In this document: positions 52,018 to 62,844 of the stretch, piece after piece | Layout: every line of letters begins with the position of its first letter | Position numbering within the stretch: position 1 is the stretch's first letter | Assembly: GCA_903918315.1 (NCBI GenBank) | Contig: CAIXEA010000022.1 | Coordinates: 1-64,000, forward strand | Reading direction: 5' to 3' | Length of the DNA: 64,000 nt | Origin: an uncultured Acetobacteraceae bacterium | Lineage (GTDB): Bacteria; Pseudomonadota; Alphaproteobacteria; Acetobacterales; Acetobacteraceae | Notes under the pieces: generated by a model | The model's database searches: none | The model's input: only the letters and a program-made list of their open reading frames with translations | Told to the model about the DNA's origin: nothing | Position numbers and translations under genes: made by a program

Positions 52018-55000
52018 TCCGCCGCCACCGCCGGCGCGGCCCGATCCGTGCCCCCAAACCGGATGCGCAGCCGCTCAAACGCCAGATAGATGATCGGTGT
52101 CGTGTAGAGCGTCAGGAACTGCGACAGCAGCAGGCCGCCGATGATGGTGATCCCCAGCGGCCGCCGTAGCTCCGACCCCGCGCCATGGCCAAGCACCAAG
52201 GGGAGGGCGCCCAGCAGCGCCGCCATGGTGGTCATCATGATGGGGCGAAAGCGCAGCAGGCAGGCCTCCCACATTGCATCCTCGGGGGATTTGCCGTGGA
52301 CGCGCTCCGCCTCCAGTGCGAAGTCAACCATCATGATGGCGTTCTTCTTCACGATGCCCATCAGCAGCACGATCCCAACCAGGGCGACCAGTGACAGGTC
52401 AATGCCGCAGACCATCAGGGCCAGCAGCGCCCCGATGCCGGCAGAGGGCAGGGTGGACAGGATCGTCACCGGGTGGATCCAGCTTTCGTACAGCACCCCC
52501 AATACGATGTAGATCACCACCAGAGCGGCCAGGATCAGCCAGGGTTCGGCGGCGAGCGAGCTTTGGAACTCCGCCGCGTCGCCCGCGTAGCTGCCGGTGA
52601 TGGTCGCTGGCAGGCCGATATCCTTCTCCGCCTGCGCCACCGCCTGCACCGCATGGCTCAAGGAGAACCCCGGCTCGATGTCGAAGCTCAGGGTGGCGGA
52701 TGGGAACTGCTCCTGGTGGGTCAGGACCAGTGGGGCGGTGGTTTTCTCGAACCGGGCGATCGCGGCCAATGGCACCTGGGCGCCGCCGGTTCCCGGCACC
52801 CGCAACAGTTTCAGAACGCCCGGATCGGCTTGCCAGTCCGGGTCAGCTTCCAGCACGACACGGTATTGGTTGGCCTGACCGAAGATGGTGGAAATCTGGC
52901 GTTGTCCGAACGCGTCATACAACGTGTCCTGAATGACCTGCATCGAGACACCCAGCCGCATCGCTGCGTCGCGATCGACATTGATGAATGTGCGGAAGCC
53001 ATTTTCCTGCTGGTCGGAGGCGACGTTGCGCAACTCCGGCAGCGTGGCGAGCCTGGCCAGAAGTTTGGGCGTCCAGGCTGCCAGCTCGATCGGGTCGGTG
53101 TCCATCAACGTATATTGGAATTGGGTCCGACTGATGCGGGTGCCAATCTGGATGTCTTGCACGGGTTGGAAGAAAGCGGTCAGTCCAGGGACGCCGGCGA
53201 TGGCCTGTTCCATGCGGGTGATCACGACGTCGACCGGGTCGCGGTCGCTGACGGGACGCAGCGCGATGGTCAGCCGGCCGGTGTTCGGTGTCGCGTTGAT
53301 GGTGCCCGCCCCGACGAATGAGACGACGCCCGTGACGGCGGGATCCTGGCGCACGATCTCCGCCATCTGGGTTTGCATCGCCAACAGGCGCGGGATGGAC
53401 ACGCTTTCCGATGCCTCGGTCACGGCGATCAGGACACCCGTGTCCTGGCGAGGTAGGAATCCTTTAGGAACAATCAAATACAGGCCAATGGTGCCAGCCA
53501 GGGTCGCAACACCGACCAGCAGCACGAAGCCTTGATTGCGGAATGCCCAGCCAAGCGTATGCCGATACCCCTGCAAGAGCCGTTCGAACCCGGCCTCCCC
53601 CCAGCGGCTGAGGAGTCCCGGCCGCTCCTCGGATGCGGGACGCAGGAAGCGGCCACACATCATCGGCGTCAGGGTCAGCGACACGACGGCCGAGACGATC
53701 ACCGCGACCGATAATGTGACCGAGAATTCCTTGAACAGCCGCCCCACCACACCGGTCATGAAGAGCAACGGGATAAACACCGCGATCAACGAGACCGTCA
53801 GGGACACGATGGTGAAGCCGATCTGGGCGGCACCGCGATAGGCGGCTTCGAGGGGTTTCAGGCCTTGCTCGATGTAGCGGACGACGTTTTCGATCATCAC
53901 GATCGCATCGTCGACGACGAACCCGCTGGCGATGGTCAGGGCCATCAGGGACAGATTGTCCAGGCCGAACCCCAGCAACTGCATGATGCCGAAGGTGCCG
54001 ATCAGCGACAGCGGCAAGGCGATCGCCGGGATGAAGGTGGCACGGGCGGAATGCAGGAAAATGAAGATCACGCCGACCACGAGGACCACCGAAAGGGCCA
54101 GCGTATATTGGACATCGGCCACGGATGCCCGGATCGTCTCGGTCCGGTCGGTCACGATGGTGAGCCGGATGCCCGAGGGAATAGCCGCCTGCAGCCGCGG
54201 CAGGCCTAGCTTGATCGCTTCGACCGTCGAGACGATGTTGGCGCCCGGCTGGCGCTGAATGTCCAGGACCACCGCTTGCATGCCATCGTACCGGGCGGCG
54301 ACCCGGTTGTTTTCGACCCCGGCAACGACATCCCCGACGGCCGAAAGCCGCACCGGCGCATTGTTGCGCCAGGCAATGATCAGGTTCTGATAGGCAGCCG
54401 GGTCGACGAGCTGGTCGTTGGCGCCCAGCGCGAAGCTCTGGCGGGCGCCATCAAACCCGCCCTTGGCGCCATTCACATTGGCGGCGGCGACGGCGGTGCG
54501 AATGTCTTCCATCGCCAGCCCATAAGCGGCGAGGCGAGCAGGATCGATCCTCACCCGGACCGCGGGGCGCATGCCGCCTTGCACGGTGACGCGCCCGACG
54601 CCCTCGATTTCCGACAATTTCGGCTGCAACAGCGTATCCGCGGCGTCGCTGACCGCATCGACCGGCACGGTGTCCGATGTCAGCGCCAGGGTCAGGATCG
54701 GCGCATCCGCCGGGTTGACCTTCGCATAGACCGGCGGATAGGGCAGGGTGACCGGCAGCGTTCCAGCCGCGGCGTTGATGGCGGCCTGCACATCCTGGGC
54801 CGCCGAATCCATCGACCGCCCGAGCGAGAATTGCAGCGTGATCTGGCTCGTTCCCTCCGCGCTTTGGGAGGTCATGGTCTGTAAACCCGGGATCTGCCCG
54901 AATTGGCGCTCCAGGGAGGCGGTGATGAGTGTCTCCACAACCTCCGGCGCCGCGCCGGGAAGCTGGGTCGTGATCTGGATGGTTGGAAAATCCACTTCCG

Positions 55001-55112
55001 GAAGGGCTGAGACCGGCAATTGGCGGTATCCGAGTATCCCCGCCAGCAGGATCGCGATCGTCAGCAGCCAAGTGGCGATCGGGCGCGCGATGAACGGGCC
55101 GGATATGTTCAT
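52014..55112 (-). CDS. RND multidrug efflux pump inner-membrane subunit (MdtB-like)
   Basis: This 1032-residue RND protein is paralogous to the following gene, beginning NISGPFIARPIATWLLTIAI. Helix-4 acidic pair is in SGFVVDDAIVMIENVVRYIE; late segment VGIVLLMGIVKKNAIMMVDF. In E. coli MdtB and MdtC form a mixed trimer. ATGA overlaps on both sides (55109-55112 with the adaptor, 52014-52017 with the MdtC-like gene) indicate tight co-translation. Confidence 0.93.
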   Translation of the reverse strand: MNISGPFIARPIATWLLTIAILLAGILGYRQLPVSALPEVDFPTIQITTQLPGAAPEVVETLITASLERQFGQIPGLQTMTSQSAEGTSQITLQFSLGRSMDSAAQDVQAAINAAAGTLPVTLPYPPVYAKVNPADAPILTLALTSDTVPVDAVSDAADTLLQPKLSEIEGVGRVTVQGGMRPAVRVRIDPARLAAYGLAMEDIRTAVAAANVNGAKGGFDGARQSFALGANDQLVDPAAYQNLIIAWRNNAPVRLSAVGDVVAGVENNRVAARYDGMQAVVLDIQRQPGANIVSTVEAIKLGLPRLQAAIPSGIRLTIVTDRTETIRASVADVQYTLALSVVLVVGVIFIFLHSARATFIPAIALPLSLIGTFGIMQLLGFGLDNLSLMALTIASGFVVDDAIVMIENVVRYIEQGLKPLEAAYRGAAQIGFTIVSLTVSLIAVFIPLLFMTGVVGRLFKEFSVTLSVAVIVSAVVSLTLTPMMCGRFLRPASEERPGLLSRWGEAGFERLLQGYRHTLGWAFRNQGFVLLVGVATLAGTIGLYLIVPKGFLPRQDTGVLIAVTEASESVSIPRLLAMQTQMAEIVRQDPAVTGVVSFVGAGTINATPNTGRLTIALRPVSDRDPVDVVITRMEQAIAGVPGLTAFFQPVQDIQIGTRISRTQFQYTLMDTDPIELAAWTPKLLARLATLPELRNVASDQQENGFRTFINVDRDAAMRLGVSMQVIQDTLYDAFGQRQISTIFGQANQYRVVLEADPDWQADPGVLKLLRVPGTGGAQVPLAAIARFEKTTAPLVLTHQEQFPSATLSFDIEPGFSLSHAVQAVAQAEKDIGLPATITGSYAGDAAEFQSSLAAEPWLILAALVVIYIVLGVLYESWIHPVTILSTLPSAGIGALLALMVCGIDLSLVALVGIVLLMGIVKKNAIMMVDFALEAERVHGKSPEDAMWEACLLRFRPIMMTTMAALLGALPLVLGHGAGSELRRPLGITIIGGLLLSQFLTLYTTPIIYLAFERLRIRFGGTDRAAPAVAAE

Positions 55113-56374
55113 TCCGTGCTGCCGGCCGGTTTCCGCCGGGGGGCGCCAGGCGTGTCAGGGCGCGGCCGGCGTGTCGGCGCCGCATCGGTCGAGGGTTGCG
55201 CGATGGAGACGGTGCTGGTGTCGCTCAGGCGCGACGCGCCATCGATCACCACCCGCTCCCCCCCTTTCAGCCCATCCTGCACGATGCTGTGCTGTTCGTC
55301 CTCATAGCCGGTTTTGATCGCCTGGCGGCTGACGCGGTTGTCGTCGGCGACTATGAAGACGAAGGCCCCGCGCGGCCCGCGCTGCACCGCGGCGGGGGGT
55401 ATGACCACCGCGTCCTTGGCGGTATCGACCTGAACCCGGACGCCGACGAAGCCACCCGGCCACAAGCGGCTGTTGGCATTGGGGAAGCTGGCCTTCAGTT
55501 TGATCGTGCCGGTGGTGGGATCGACCTGATTGTCCAGCACGGTCAGCGTGCCGGTATCCAGCACCGCCGCTTTGCTCCCGCCCTGCGGCGTTGCGACAAC
55601 CTTGGGCGTGCCCGCGGCCATCGCCCGCGCCACGGCGGGCAGTGATTGCTGGGGCAGGGTGAAGACCACGAAGATCGGCTGCAACTGGGCGATCACCACC
55701 AGCCCCGTTGCGTCACCGGCATGGACGATATTGCCCTGATCCACCAGCCGCACCCCGGTGCGCCCCGCGAGCGGCGCGGTGATCGTGGTGTAGCTGAGAT
55801 TGGTCTTCGCGGTGTCGATCTGTGCCTGATCCTGGCGCGCCAGGGCCTCGTATTGGGCCACCAGGGCCTTGGCGGTGTCGGCCTGCTGCGCCGAGGTGAA
55901 GTTGCTCGCGACCAGCTTCTGGTAGCGGATCAGGTCCAGTTTCGCATTGGCGAGGAGGGCCTCATCCTGGGCTTTCTTCGCAGTCACCTGATCCAGCGCG
56001 GCCTGGTACGGGCGTGGATCGATCTGCGCGAGCACGTCGCCCCGGGCGACCATCTGACCTTCCGTGAAGGTCACCGCGGCGAGTGGACCGTCGATCATGG
56101 GTTTGATCGTCACCGAATTATAGGCCTGCACGGTGCCAAGCCCATCCAGCAGGATCGGCATATCCTTCCGCTCAGCCGTCGCGACCAGAACCGGAATCGG
56201 GCGGTTCGCATCCCGCCCGGACTTGCCGGCGGGGTCGGCGGGCGCGGGCCAGAAGCGGATCACACCGATGATGGCGAGCAGTACCAGCAAGCACAGAAGC
56301 AGCATCGGCCACCGGCGGCCTGACGGCGCCGGGCGAGACAGCCGATTGAGCGGATCGGGGGTTAACGAGTCCAT
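55109..56374 (-). CDS. RND periplasmic adaptor protein (MdtA-like)
   Basis: This 421-residue membrane-fusion protein has an N-terminal helix (WPMLLLCLLVLLAIIGVIRF) and the lipoyl half-motifs PMIDGPLAAVTFTEGQMVAR and TTITAPLAGRTGVRLVDQGN around a helical hairpin (about 125-185). The barrel (LQPIFVVFTLPQQSLPAVAR) and membrane-proximal domain follow, then a proline-rich tail. It matches MdtA. It is downstream of the outer-membrane factor gene (58-bp gap) and overlaps the MdtB-like gene. Confidence 0.93.
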   Translation of the reverse strand: MDSLTPDPLNRLSRPAPSGRRWPMLLLCLLVLLAIIGVIRFWPAPADPAGKSGRDANRPIPVLVATAERKDMPILLDGLGTVQAYNSVTIKPMIDGPLAAVTFTEGQMVARGDVLAQIDPRPYQAALDQVTAKKAQDEALLANAKLDLIRYQKLVASNFTSAQQADTAKALVAQYEALARQDQAQIDTAKTNLSYTTITAPLAGRTGVRLVDQGNIVHAGDATGLVVIAQLQPIFVVFTLPQQSLPAVARAMAAGTPKVVATPQGGSKAAVLDTGTLTVLDNQVDPTTGTIKLKASFPNANSRLWPGGFVGVRVQVDTAKDAVVIPPAAVQRGPRGAFVFIVADDNRVSRQAIKTGYEDEQHSIVQDGLKGGERVVIDGASRLSDTSTVSIAQPSTDAAPTRRPRPDTPGAPRRKPAGSTE

Positions 56375-56432
56375 GGCATGCCCTTATCGGTCCGGGAGAC
56401 ATAACCGCGGACGCGGCCTTCGCGCGAATGAA

Positions 56433-57941
56433 TCATCGGATATTTCCCCCGACGGGGAGAGCGACCGCCCCGCCCAGTGTGGCGGGTGTCAGCGCCGCAT
56501 GGGCTTCGGCTGGTCGCTGCCAGCCGCCGCCCAAGGCTTTATATAAACCCAGCAGCGCCTGGAACCGGGCGAGCCGCACCTGCGCCAGTGTGTCCTCATT
56601 GGTGAGCAGCGTGGCTTCCGTCGTCAGGACGGTGGTGATGTCCACCGTGCCGGCCTGCATCTGCGCCCGGGCAATCTTCGCCGCGCGCCGGGCCTGCCCG
56701 ACGGCCGACTGCTGCAAGGCTTCCTGCTCGGTGGTGAAGCGCCAGGCGGTCAGGGCATTGTCCACATCGGTGAAGGCCTGAAGGACGGCCGTCTGGTAAT
56801 TGGCCAATTGCTCATCATAGCGCCCTTTTGCCAGCTCGAGTTGCCCCCTCAGCGTGCCGCCGTCGAAAATGGGCGCGGTCAGGCCAGCGGCGAGCGACAT
56901 CAGCAATCCGCCGGGGCTCATGAGCTGGTTCAGGGCGGCGGCCTGGAAGCCAGCCGAACCGGTCAGTTGGATATTGGGGAAGAAAGCGGCGCGGGCGACC
57001 TTGATATCGAAATTGCGGGCCATCAGCGTTGCTTCGGCGGATGCGACATCAGGCCGGCGAGTCAGTACCTCCGAGGGCAGGCCGGGGGCGACCGGTGGCA
57101 ATGCGAGGCTGGTCAGCATCCCCGGTCGCACCGTGATCGCTTCGGGTGCCTGACCGGTCAGGATGCCAAGGCCGATGCGTTGCTGTTCCATCTGGTTGCG
57201 CAGGTTGGGGATCGCGGCCCGTTGGCTTGCCACCAGCGTTTCCTGCTGGGTGACATCCAGTTCGTTGGCGGTCCCGGCGGCGAACCGTCCCTTGATAACC
57301 CCCAGGACCGCCTCGGCATCCGCCAGGTTCCGATCGGCGATCCCGAGCCGATCCGACAGTGACAGGGCAGTGAACCAGGTTGACGCGACGTTGGTGACGA
57401 CCGTGAGCGCCACCGTCTCCTGGTCGAACCGGCTGAACCGGGCGGAGGCCAGCGCGGCGTCCCGGGCCGCGGCGTTCTTGCCCCAGAAGTCCAGCTCATA
57501 GGCCGCGCTCACGCCGGCATTGTAGCTGTGCGCTTCGGTGGCGCCGGACCGGGCCCGTGCCGCACTGCCGCTGGTGTTCTGGCCACTGTGCTGCCAGTTG
57601 GCCCCGCCGGAGCCGCTCAGTGTCGGCAACAGGGGCGCGCCCGCGATTCGCAGTTGCGCGTCGGCCTGCCGTACGCGTGCCATGGCCGCGGCGATACTGA
57701 GGTTGTGCTGACGCGCGGTTTCGATCAGCCCCGACAAATCGGGCGAGTCAAAGCCCAGCCACCATGCCTGGTCGGGCCATATCACGGGGGTGCCCGGGGT
57801 GGCGGCGCGGAACCCAGGCGGGGGCAGTGGGCCATCCGGCTGATAAGACGGCCCCATATCGCACCCCGCCAGCAGCGGGGTGAGCGCCGCGCCGAACAGG
57901 GCAGACCGTCGTCCAATCATCCGGGCAATCGTCACATTCAT
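56433..57941 (-). CDS. NodT/OprM-type outer-membrane efflux lipoprotein
   Basis: This is a 502-residue TolC-superfamily protein. The signal ends in a lipobox (ALTPLLAGCDMGPSYQ), typical of the NodT branch. Two repeats of the OEP domain are visible (SIAAAMARVRQADAQLRIAG, NFDIKVARAAFFPNIQLTGS). It provides the outer-membrane duct for the MdtABC-like pump encoded downstream, so the locus is a self-contained tripartite system. The start at 57941 is chosen for the signal peptide; GGAGA sits unusually close to it, so the start is only moderately sure. Confidence 0.92.
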   Translation of the reverse strand: MNVTIARMIGRRSALFGAALTPLLAGCDMGPSYQPDGPLPPPGFRAATPGTPVIWPDQAWWLGFDSPDLSGLIETARQHNLSIAAAMARVRQADAQLRIAGAPLLPTLSGSGGANWQHSGQNTSGSAARARSGATEAHSYNAGVSAAYELDFWGKNAAARDAALASARFSRFDQETVALTVVTNVASTWFTALSLSDRLGIADRNLADAEAVLGVIKGRFAAGTANELDVTQQETLVASQRAAIPNLRNQMEQQRIGLGILTGQAPEAITVRPGMLTSLALPPVAPGLPSEVLTRRPDVASAEATLMARNFDIKVARAAFFPNIQLTGSAGFQAAALNQLMSPGGLLMSLAAGLTAPIFDGGTLRGQLELAKGRYDEQLANYQTAVLQAFTDVDNALTAWRFTTEQEALQQSAVGQARRAAKIARAQMQAGTVDITTVLTTEATLLTNEDTLAQVRLARFQALLGLYKALGGGWQRPAEAHAALTPATLGGAVALPVGGNIR

Positions 57942-58065
57942 TCTCCGCGCGCTCTCTAACATGGTGAGCCGGCCGTGGTGCAATCAGGGGGCGGTGCAGC
58001 GCCCGCCGCCTTTTTCGCGAGATCAGTTCCGAACTTTTGTCGGGGCACCTCCTTGCGCGCGGGTC

Positions 58066-58075
58066 ACACATGTGT
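58066..58075. promoter_or_regulatory. Short palindrome in the efflux/importer divergent region
   Basis: ACACATGTGT is a perfect 10-bp palindrome in the region between the outer-membrane factor gene (-) and livG (+). It could be a regulator site for either operon; nothing else in 57942-58122 is recognisable. Confidence 0.25.
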
Positions 58076-58122
58076 AAAACGCCGCCCCCACAGTGTTTCG
58101 TTAAGAGTGGGAGGGCCCGGGG

Positions 58123-58867
58123 GTGACAGATACCATCCTGGAGACGACGGGGCTGACCCGGGAGTTCAGCGGTTTTGTGGCCGTGGACGGCGTGGATCTG
58201 CGCGTCAAGACCGGCACAATTCATGCGTTGATCGGGCCGAACGGCGCGGGGAAGACGACCTGCTTCAACCTGCTCACCAACTTCCTGACCCCCACGCGTG
58301 GCACCATCCGCTTCAAGGGGCAGGACATCACCGGCATGAAGCCGGCGATGGTTGCTCGTAAGGGGCTTGTGCGCAGTTTTCAGATCTCGGCGGTATTCCC
58401 GCATCTGACGGCGCTGGAAAATGTCCGCCTCGCCTTGCAGCGCGCCCGTGGTGCCAGTTTCGATTTCTGGCGCGCCGAAAGTGCCCTGGATGTGTTCAAC
58501 GACCGCGCCCGCCAGTTGTTGCAGGACGTCGGTCTGCCGGATCTGTCCAACGTGATCGTTGCCGATTTGCCATATGGCCAGAAGCGGGCGCTTGAGATCG
58601 CGACGACGCTGGCGCTTGAGCCGGAAATGATGCTGCTCGACGAACCCACCGCCGGCATGGCGCATGGTGACGTGGACACAATCGTTCAACTCATCAAACG
58701 TATCCGTAAGGGCCGCACGATCCTGATGGTTGAGCATAATCTGTCGGTTGTCGAAGGCCTTTGCGACACCATCACCGTGCTGACCCGGGGCAAGATCCTG
58801 GCGGAAGGCGACTACGCCACCGTTTCCAAGAACCCCGAGGTGATCGCCGCCTATCTGGGAAGCGCCG

Positions 58868-58875
<8 letters not shown>
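58123..58875 (+). CDS. livG: Branched-chain amino acid-type ABC transporter ATPase LivG
   Basis: This is a 250-residue ATPase: Walker A IGPNGAGKTT, Q-loop RSFQISAVFPHLTALENVRL, signature region LPYGQKRALEIATTLALEPE, Walker B MMLLDEPTAGMAHGD, H-loop LMVEHNLSVVEGL. This is the LivG pattern, which has YGxKRxLEIA in place of LSGGQ. The start is GTG at 58123 with GGGAGG about 8 nt upstream. It overlaps livF by 8 nt. It is the first gene of the operon, whereas most liv operons begin with the binding protein or permeases. Confidence 0.92.
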
Positions 58876-59563
<688 letters not shown>

Positions 59564-59664
59564 TCACGGCGCCCCATCGGGGACTGGGCGGAACCGGCAC
59601 GCCTGACACAAAGGCCGGTAAGGAAACGGGGCCCCTTTTCCAGGCCACCGAAGGAACTCGACCT

Positions 59665-60897
59665 ATGAACGTCTCGCGCAGAGCTATTACGCTGGGTGGT
59701 TTCGCAGCCGCCGCCGGCACGATCGCACCGCTGACCGCGGGGCGTGCTCAAGGTAAGCCGACTCTTCGGGTTGGCTGCCTGACGGACATGTCGGGTCCTT
59801 ACAAGGACCTGGCCGGCCCTGGGGCCGTATCCGCCGTCAAACAGGCGCTGCAGGAATTCGGCGTGGCCGGCAAGGGCTTCGATGTCGAGGTCCTGGTGGC
59901 GGACCATCTGAACAAGCCCGATGTCGGGACGACGGTGGCGCGTCAATGGTTCGATCGCGATGGCGTCGATGTGATCGTTGAAGTCGCCAATTCTGGTGTC
60001 GCGCTCGCGGTGGCGAACGTCGCGAAGGAAAAGAACAAGGTTTACCTGAATACCGGTGCCGCGACCTCTGACCTCACGGCCGGGGCTTGCAGCCCCAACA
60101 CCATTCACTGGGTTTACGACACCTATATGCTGGCCCAGTCGACGGGCGCCGCGATGGTGAAATCGGGCGGCGATTCGTGGTTCTTCATCACCGCGGATTA
60201 TGCGTTCGGCAAGGCGCTGCAACGCGATACCACCGATTTCGTGACCAATGCGGGCGGCAAGGTGGTGGGCAGTGTCACATACCCGTTTCCGGGGACGACT
60301 GACTTTTCGTCCTATCTGATCCAGGCGCAGTCGAGCGGCGCGAAGGTGCTTGGTCTCGCGAACGCGGGCACCGACACCATCAATACGATCAAGCAGGCCA
60401 AGGAATTCGGCATCAAGATGCGCCTGGCCGGGCTGCTGCTGTTTCTCACCGACGTGCATTCGCTCGGGCTGGAGGTCGCGCAGGGGATCGTGCTGACGGA
60501 CAGCTTCTACTGGGACATGAATGATCGCACGCGTGCGTTCTCTGACCGCTATTCGGTCAATATGAAGGGCACGCGTCCGACCATGGTGCAGGCCGGGGTC
60601 TATTCGTCGATCACCCACTACCTCAAGACGGCGACCGCGATGGGGATCGAAAAGGCGAAGCTGGATGGCGCCGCGACCATCAGCGCGATGAAGGCGATGC
60701 CAACCGAGGATGACTGCTTCGGCGCCGGCAGCATCCGCGCGGATGGCCGGAAGATCCACCCATCCTACCTGTGGGAAGTGAAGAAGCCCGGTGAGAGCAA
60801 GGGACCTTGGGACTATTACAAGGCGGTTGCCTCCACGCCGGCTGACACGGCATTCCGGCCGCTCGACAAGGGCGGTTGTTCTTTGGTCAAGGCATAA
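59665..60897 (+). CDS. Branched-chain amino acid-type ABC transporter substrate-binding protein
   Basis: This 410-residue periplasmic binding protein (type I fold, LivK/AmiC family) has an N-terminus with a Tat-like signal (SRRAITLGGFAAAAGTIAPL). Then LRVGCLTDMSGPYKDLAGPG, the usual ligand-site start, is followed by ADHLNKPDVGTTVARQWFDR and YLNTGAATSDLTAGACSPNT. It may bind leucine-type amino acids, but family members in Acetobacteraceae also take amides, urea or aromatics, so ligand is open. AAGGAA precedes the ATG. Confidence 0.92.
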   Translation: MNVSRRAITLGGFAAAAGTIAPLTAGRAQGKPTLRVGCLTDMSGPYKDLAGPGAVSAVKQALQEFGVAGKGFDVEVLVADHLNKPDVGTTVARQWFDRDGVDVIVEVANSGVALAVANVAKEKNKVYLNTGAATSDLTAGACSPNTIHWVYDTYMLAQSTGAAMVKSGGDSWFFITADYAFGKALQRDTTDFVTNAGGKVVGSVTYPFPGTTDFSSYLIQAQSSGAKVLGLANAGTDTINTIKQAKEFGIKMRLAGLLLFLTDVHSLGLEVAQGIVLTDSFYWDMNDRTRAFSDRYSVNMKGTRPTMVQAGVYSSITHYLKTATAMGIEKAKLDGAATISAMKAMPTEDDCFGAGSIRADGRKIHPSYLWEVKKPGESKGPWDYYKAVASTPADTAFRPLDKGGCSLVKA

Positions 60898-60932
60898 AGT
60901 TATTCGGGGAGCGGCAGAGCCGGGAAACCAAC

Positions 60933-61820
60933 ATGATCATGATATTCGGTATTCCCGGACCGCTGTTGTTCGGACAGCTGTTGCTCGGGCTGATTAACGG
61001 CGCATTCTACGCGATGTTGTCGCTGGGCCTCGCGGTCATCTTCGGCATGCTCAATATCATCAACTTCGCGCATGGCGCGTTGTTCATGATGGGGGCTTTC
61101 GTCGCCTGGATGCTGCTGAACTACGTCGGCATCGGCTATTTTCCGGCCTTGATCCTGGCACCGCTCATTGTCGGTGCCTTTGGGATCGTCCTGGAAAAGA
61201 CGATCATCAGCCGGTTGTATAAGCTGGATCATCTGTACGGGCTGTTGCTGACCTTCGGCCTGTCATTGGTGATCGAAGGCCTGTTCCGTAATGGTTACGG
61301 CTCCTCGGGCCTGCCCTACCGCATCCCGGCCGCGCTGCAAGGCGCGGTGGACCTGGGCTTCATGTTCATGCCGATCTATCGCGGCTGGGTGGTGTTGGCG
61401 GCGGCGGTGGTTTGCCTGGCGACCTGGGCCGTGATCGAGAAGACGACCCTCGGCGCGACCCTTCGTGCGGCGACCGAAAATGCACCCTTGGTGCAGGCTT
61501 TTGGCGTGAACGTGCCGCGTCTGATCACGCTGACCTATGGCGGCGGCATTGCGCTGGCAGCCTTTGCTGGTGTGCTCGCCGCGCCGATTTACTCGGTCAA
61601 TCCCAACATGGGCACCAATTTCATCAACACCGTGTTCGCGGTGGTCGTCATCGGCGGCATGGGGTCGATCCTGGGTTCCATCGTCACCGGCTTCGCGCTG
61701 GGTGTGGTCGAGGGGCTGACGAAGGTGTTTTACCCGCAAGCCTCCGCCACCGTGGTGTTCGTCGTGATGGTGATCATCCTGCTGACAAGACCCCGCGGCC
61801 TGTTCGGAAAGGCGGCCTGA
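60933..61820 (+). CDS. livH: Branched-chain amino acid-type ABC transporter permease LivH
   Basis: This 295-residue inner-membrane permease starts FGIPGPLLFGQLLLGLINGA, with LSLGLAVIFGMLNIINFAHG, the strongly conserved LivH motif. The EAA-like loop is in TLGATLRAATENAPLVQAFG, and the last helices (VVVIGGMGSILGSIVTGFAL) are typical. The frame opens at 60876, but ATG 60933 gives the natural start after the LivK stop. It forms the channel with LivM. Confidence 0.93.
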   Translation: MIMIFGIPGPLLFGQLLLGLINGAFYAMLSLGLAVIFGMLNIINFAHGALFMMGAFVAWMLLNYVGIGYFPALILAPLIVGAFGIVLEKTIISRLYKLDHLYGLLLTFGLSLVIEGLFRNGYGSSGLPYRIPAALQGAVDLGFMFMPIYRGWVVLAAAVVCLATWAVIEKTTLGATLRAATENAPLVQAFGVNVPRLITLTYGGGIALAAFAGVLAAPIYSVNPNMGTNFINTVFAVVVIGGMGSILGSIVTGFALGVVEGLTKVFYPQASATVVFVVMVIILLTRPRGLFGKAA

Positions 61821-61821
61821 T

Positions 61822-62754
61822 ATGTTTGGTTTTTCGCGCCCCCAGCTCATCGCCTTTCTGGTGCTGCTGGTCCTGATCGTTTTCCTTCCTTTCGTGCTCT
61901 ACCCCGTGTTCCTGATGCGGGTGCTGTGCGCGGCGCTGTTCGCCTGCGCGTTTAACCTGATGATCGGGTATGTCGGGCTGCTGTCGTTCGGCCACGCCGC
62001 CTATTTCGGTATGGGGAGCTACGTCGCGGCCTGGACCATGAAGGTGTGGCATGTCGATGCCTCCATCGCGATCGCATTGGGTGGTTTGACGGGTGGTATT
62101 CTCGGCCTGGGCCTGGGTTACCTGGCGATCCGCCGGTCCGGGATCTACTTTGCCATGATCACCCTCGCGCTGGCGCAGATGGTGTATTTCTTCTGTCTCG
62201 AAGCGCCGTTTACCGGTGGTGAGGATGGGATCCAGCAGGTGCCGCGCGGGTTCCTGTTCGGCTTCATCAACCTGTCGAACGACCTGACGATGTATGCCGT
62301 GGTGGCGGTGGTGTTCCTGGGCGGCTTCCTGACCATTCACCGGATCATTCATTCGCCGTTTGGCCAGGTGCTGAAGGGCATCCGCGAAAATGAGCCGCGT
62401 GCGACCTCATTGGGTTATCGCACGGACGACTACAAGTTGATTGCCTTCGTGCTGTCGACCACATTGACGGGGATCGCCGGTGGCACCAAGGCGTTGGTGT
62501 TCGGCATCGCCACGCTGACCGACGTGCATTCTTCGACCTCCGGCGAAATCGTGCTGACGACACTGCTCGGCGGGTTGGGTACCGTGTTCGGTCCGGTCAT
62601 GGGCGCTGTCGTGATGACCTCGATGGAAAACTACCTCGCGCAGTTCGGCGCCTGGGTGACCGTGACGCAGGGTGTGATCTTCATGATTTGCGTGCTGGCA
62701 TTCCGCCGCGGCATCATCGGTGAGATCGGGAATGCGCTGAAGCTGAAGCTGTGA
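61822..62754 (+). CDS. livM: Branched-chain amino acid-type ABC transporter permease LivM
   Basis: This 310-residue permease contains the LivM motif NLMIGYVGLLSFGHAAYFGM, then LAIRRSGIYFAMITLALAQM and the EAA-like loop GIRENEPRATSLGYRTDDYK. It begins one base after the LivH stop and ends the operon; a strong hairpin lies 19 bp downstream. Confidence 0.93.
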   Translation: MFGFSRPQLIAFLVLLVLIVFLPFVLYPVFLMRVLCAALFACAFNLMIGYVGLLSFGHAAYFGMGSYVAAWTMKVWHVDASIAIALGGLTGGILGLGLGYLAIRRSGIYFAMITLALAQMVYFFCLEAPFTGGEDGIQQVPRGFLFGFINLSNDLTMYAVVAVVFLGGFLTIHRIIHSPFGQVLKGIRENEPRATSLGYRTDDYKLIAFVLSTTLTGIAGGTKALVFGIATLTDVHSSTSGEIVLTTLLGGLGTVFGPVMGAVVMTSMENYLAQFGAWVTVTQGVIFMICVLAFRRGIIGEIGNALKLKL

Positions 62755-62773
62755 TCGGATAGTGGCTGAGAAG

Positions 62774-62813
62774 GGGTCGAACCGGAACGCCGCTGCGTGA
62801 TCCGGTTCGACCC
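62774..62813 (+). terminator. Perfect 13-bp hairpin after livM
   Basis: GGGTCGAACCGGA (62774-62786) pairs perfectly with TCCGGTTCGACCC (62801-62813) with a 14-nt loop, 19 nt beyond the livM stop. No T-run follows. It likely ends or stabilises the liv transcript. Confidence 0.65.
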
Positions 62814-62844
62814 ACTTCAACCGAGTGGCCCAGGGGGCGCGATT

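Noticed and set aside
62797-62844. GTG start at 62797 for the acyltransferase
   Set aside because: This codon lies in the loop of a perfect 13-bp hairpin after livM and lacks a ribosome-binding site; TTG 62845 has AGGGGG upstream and keeps the conserved N-terminus.
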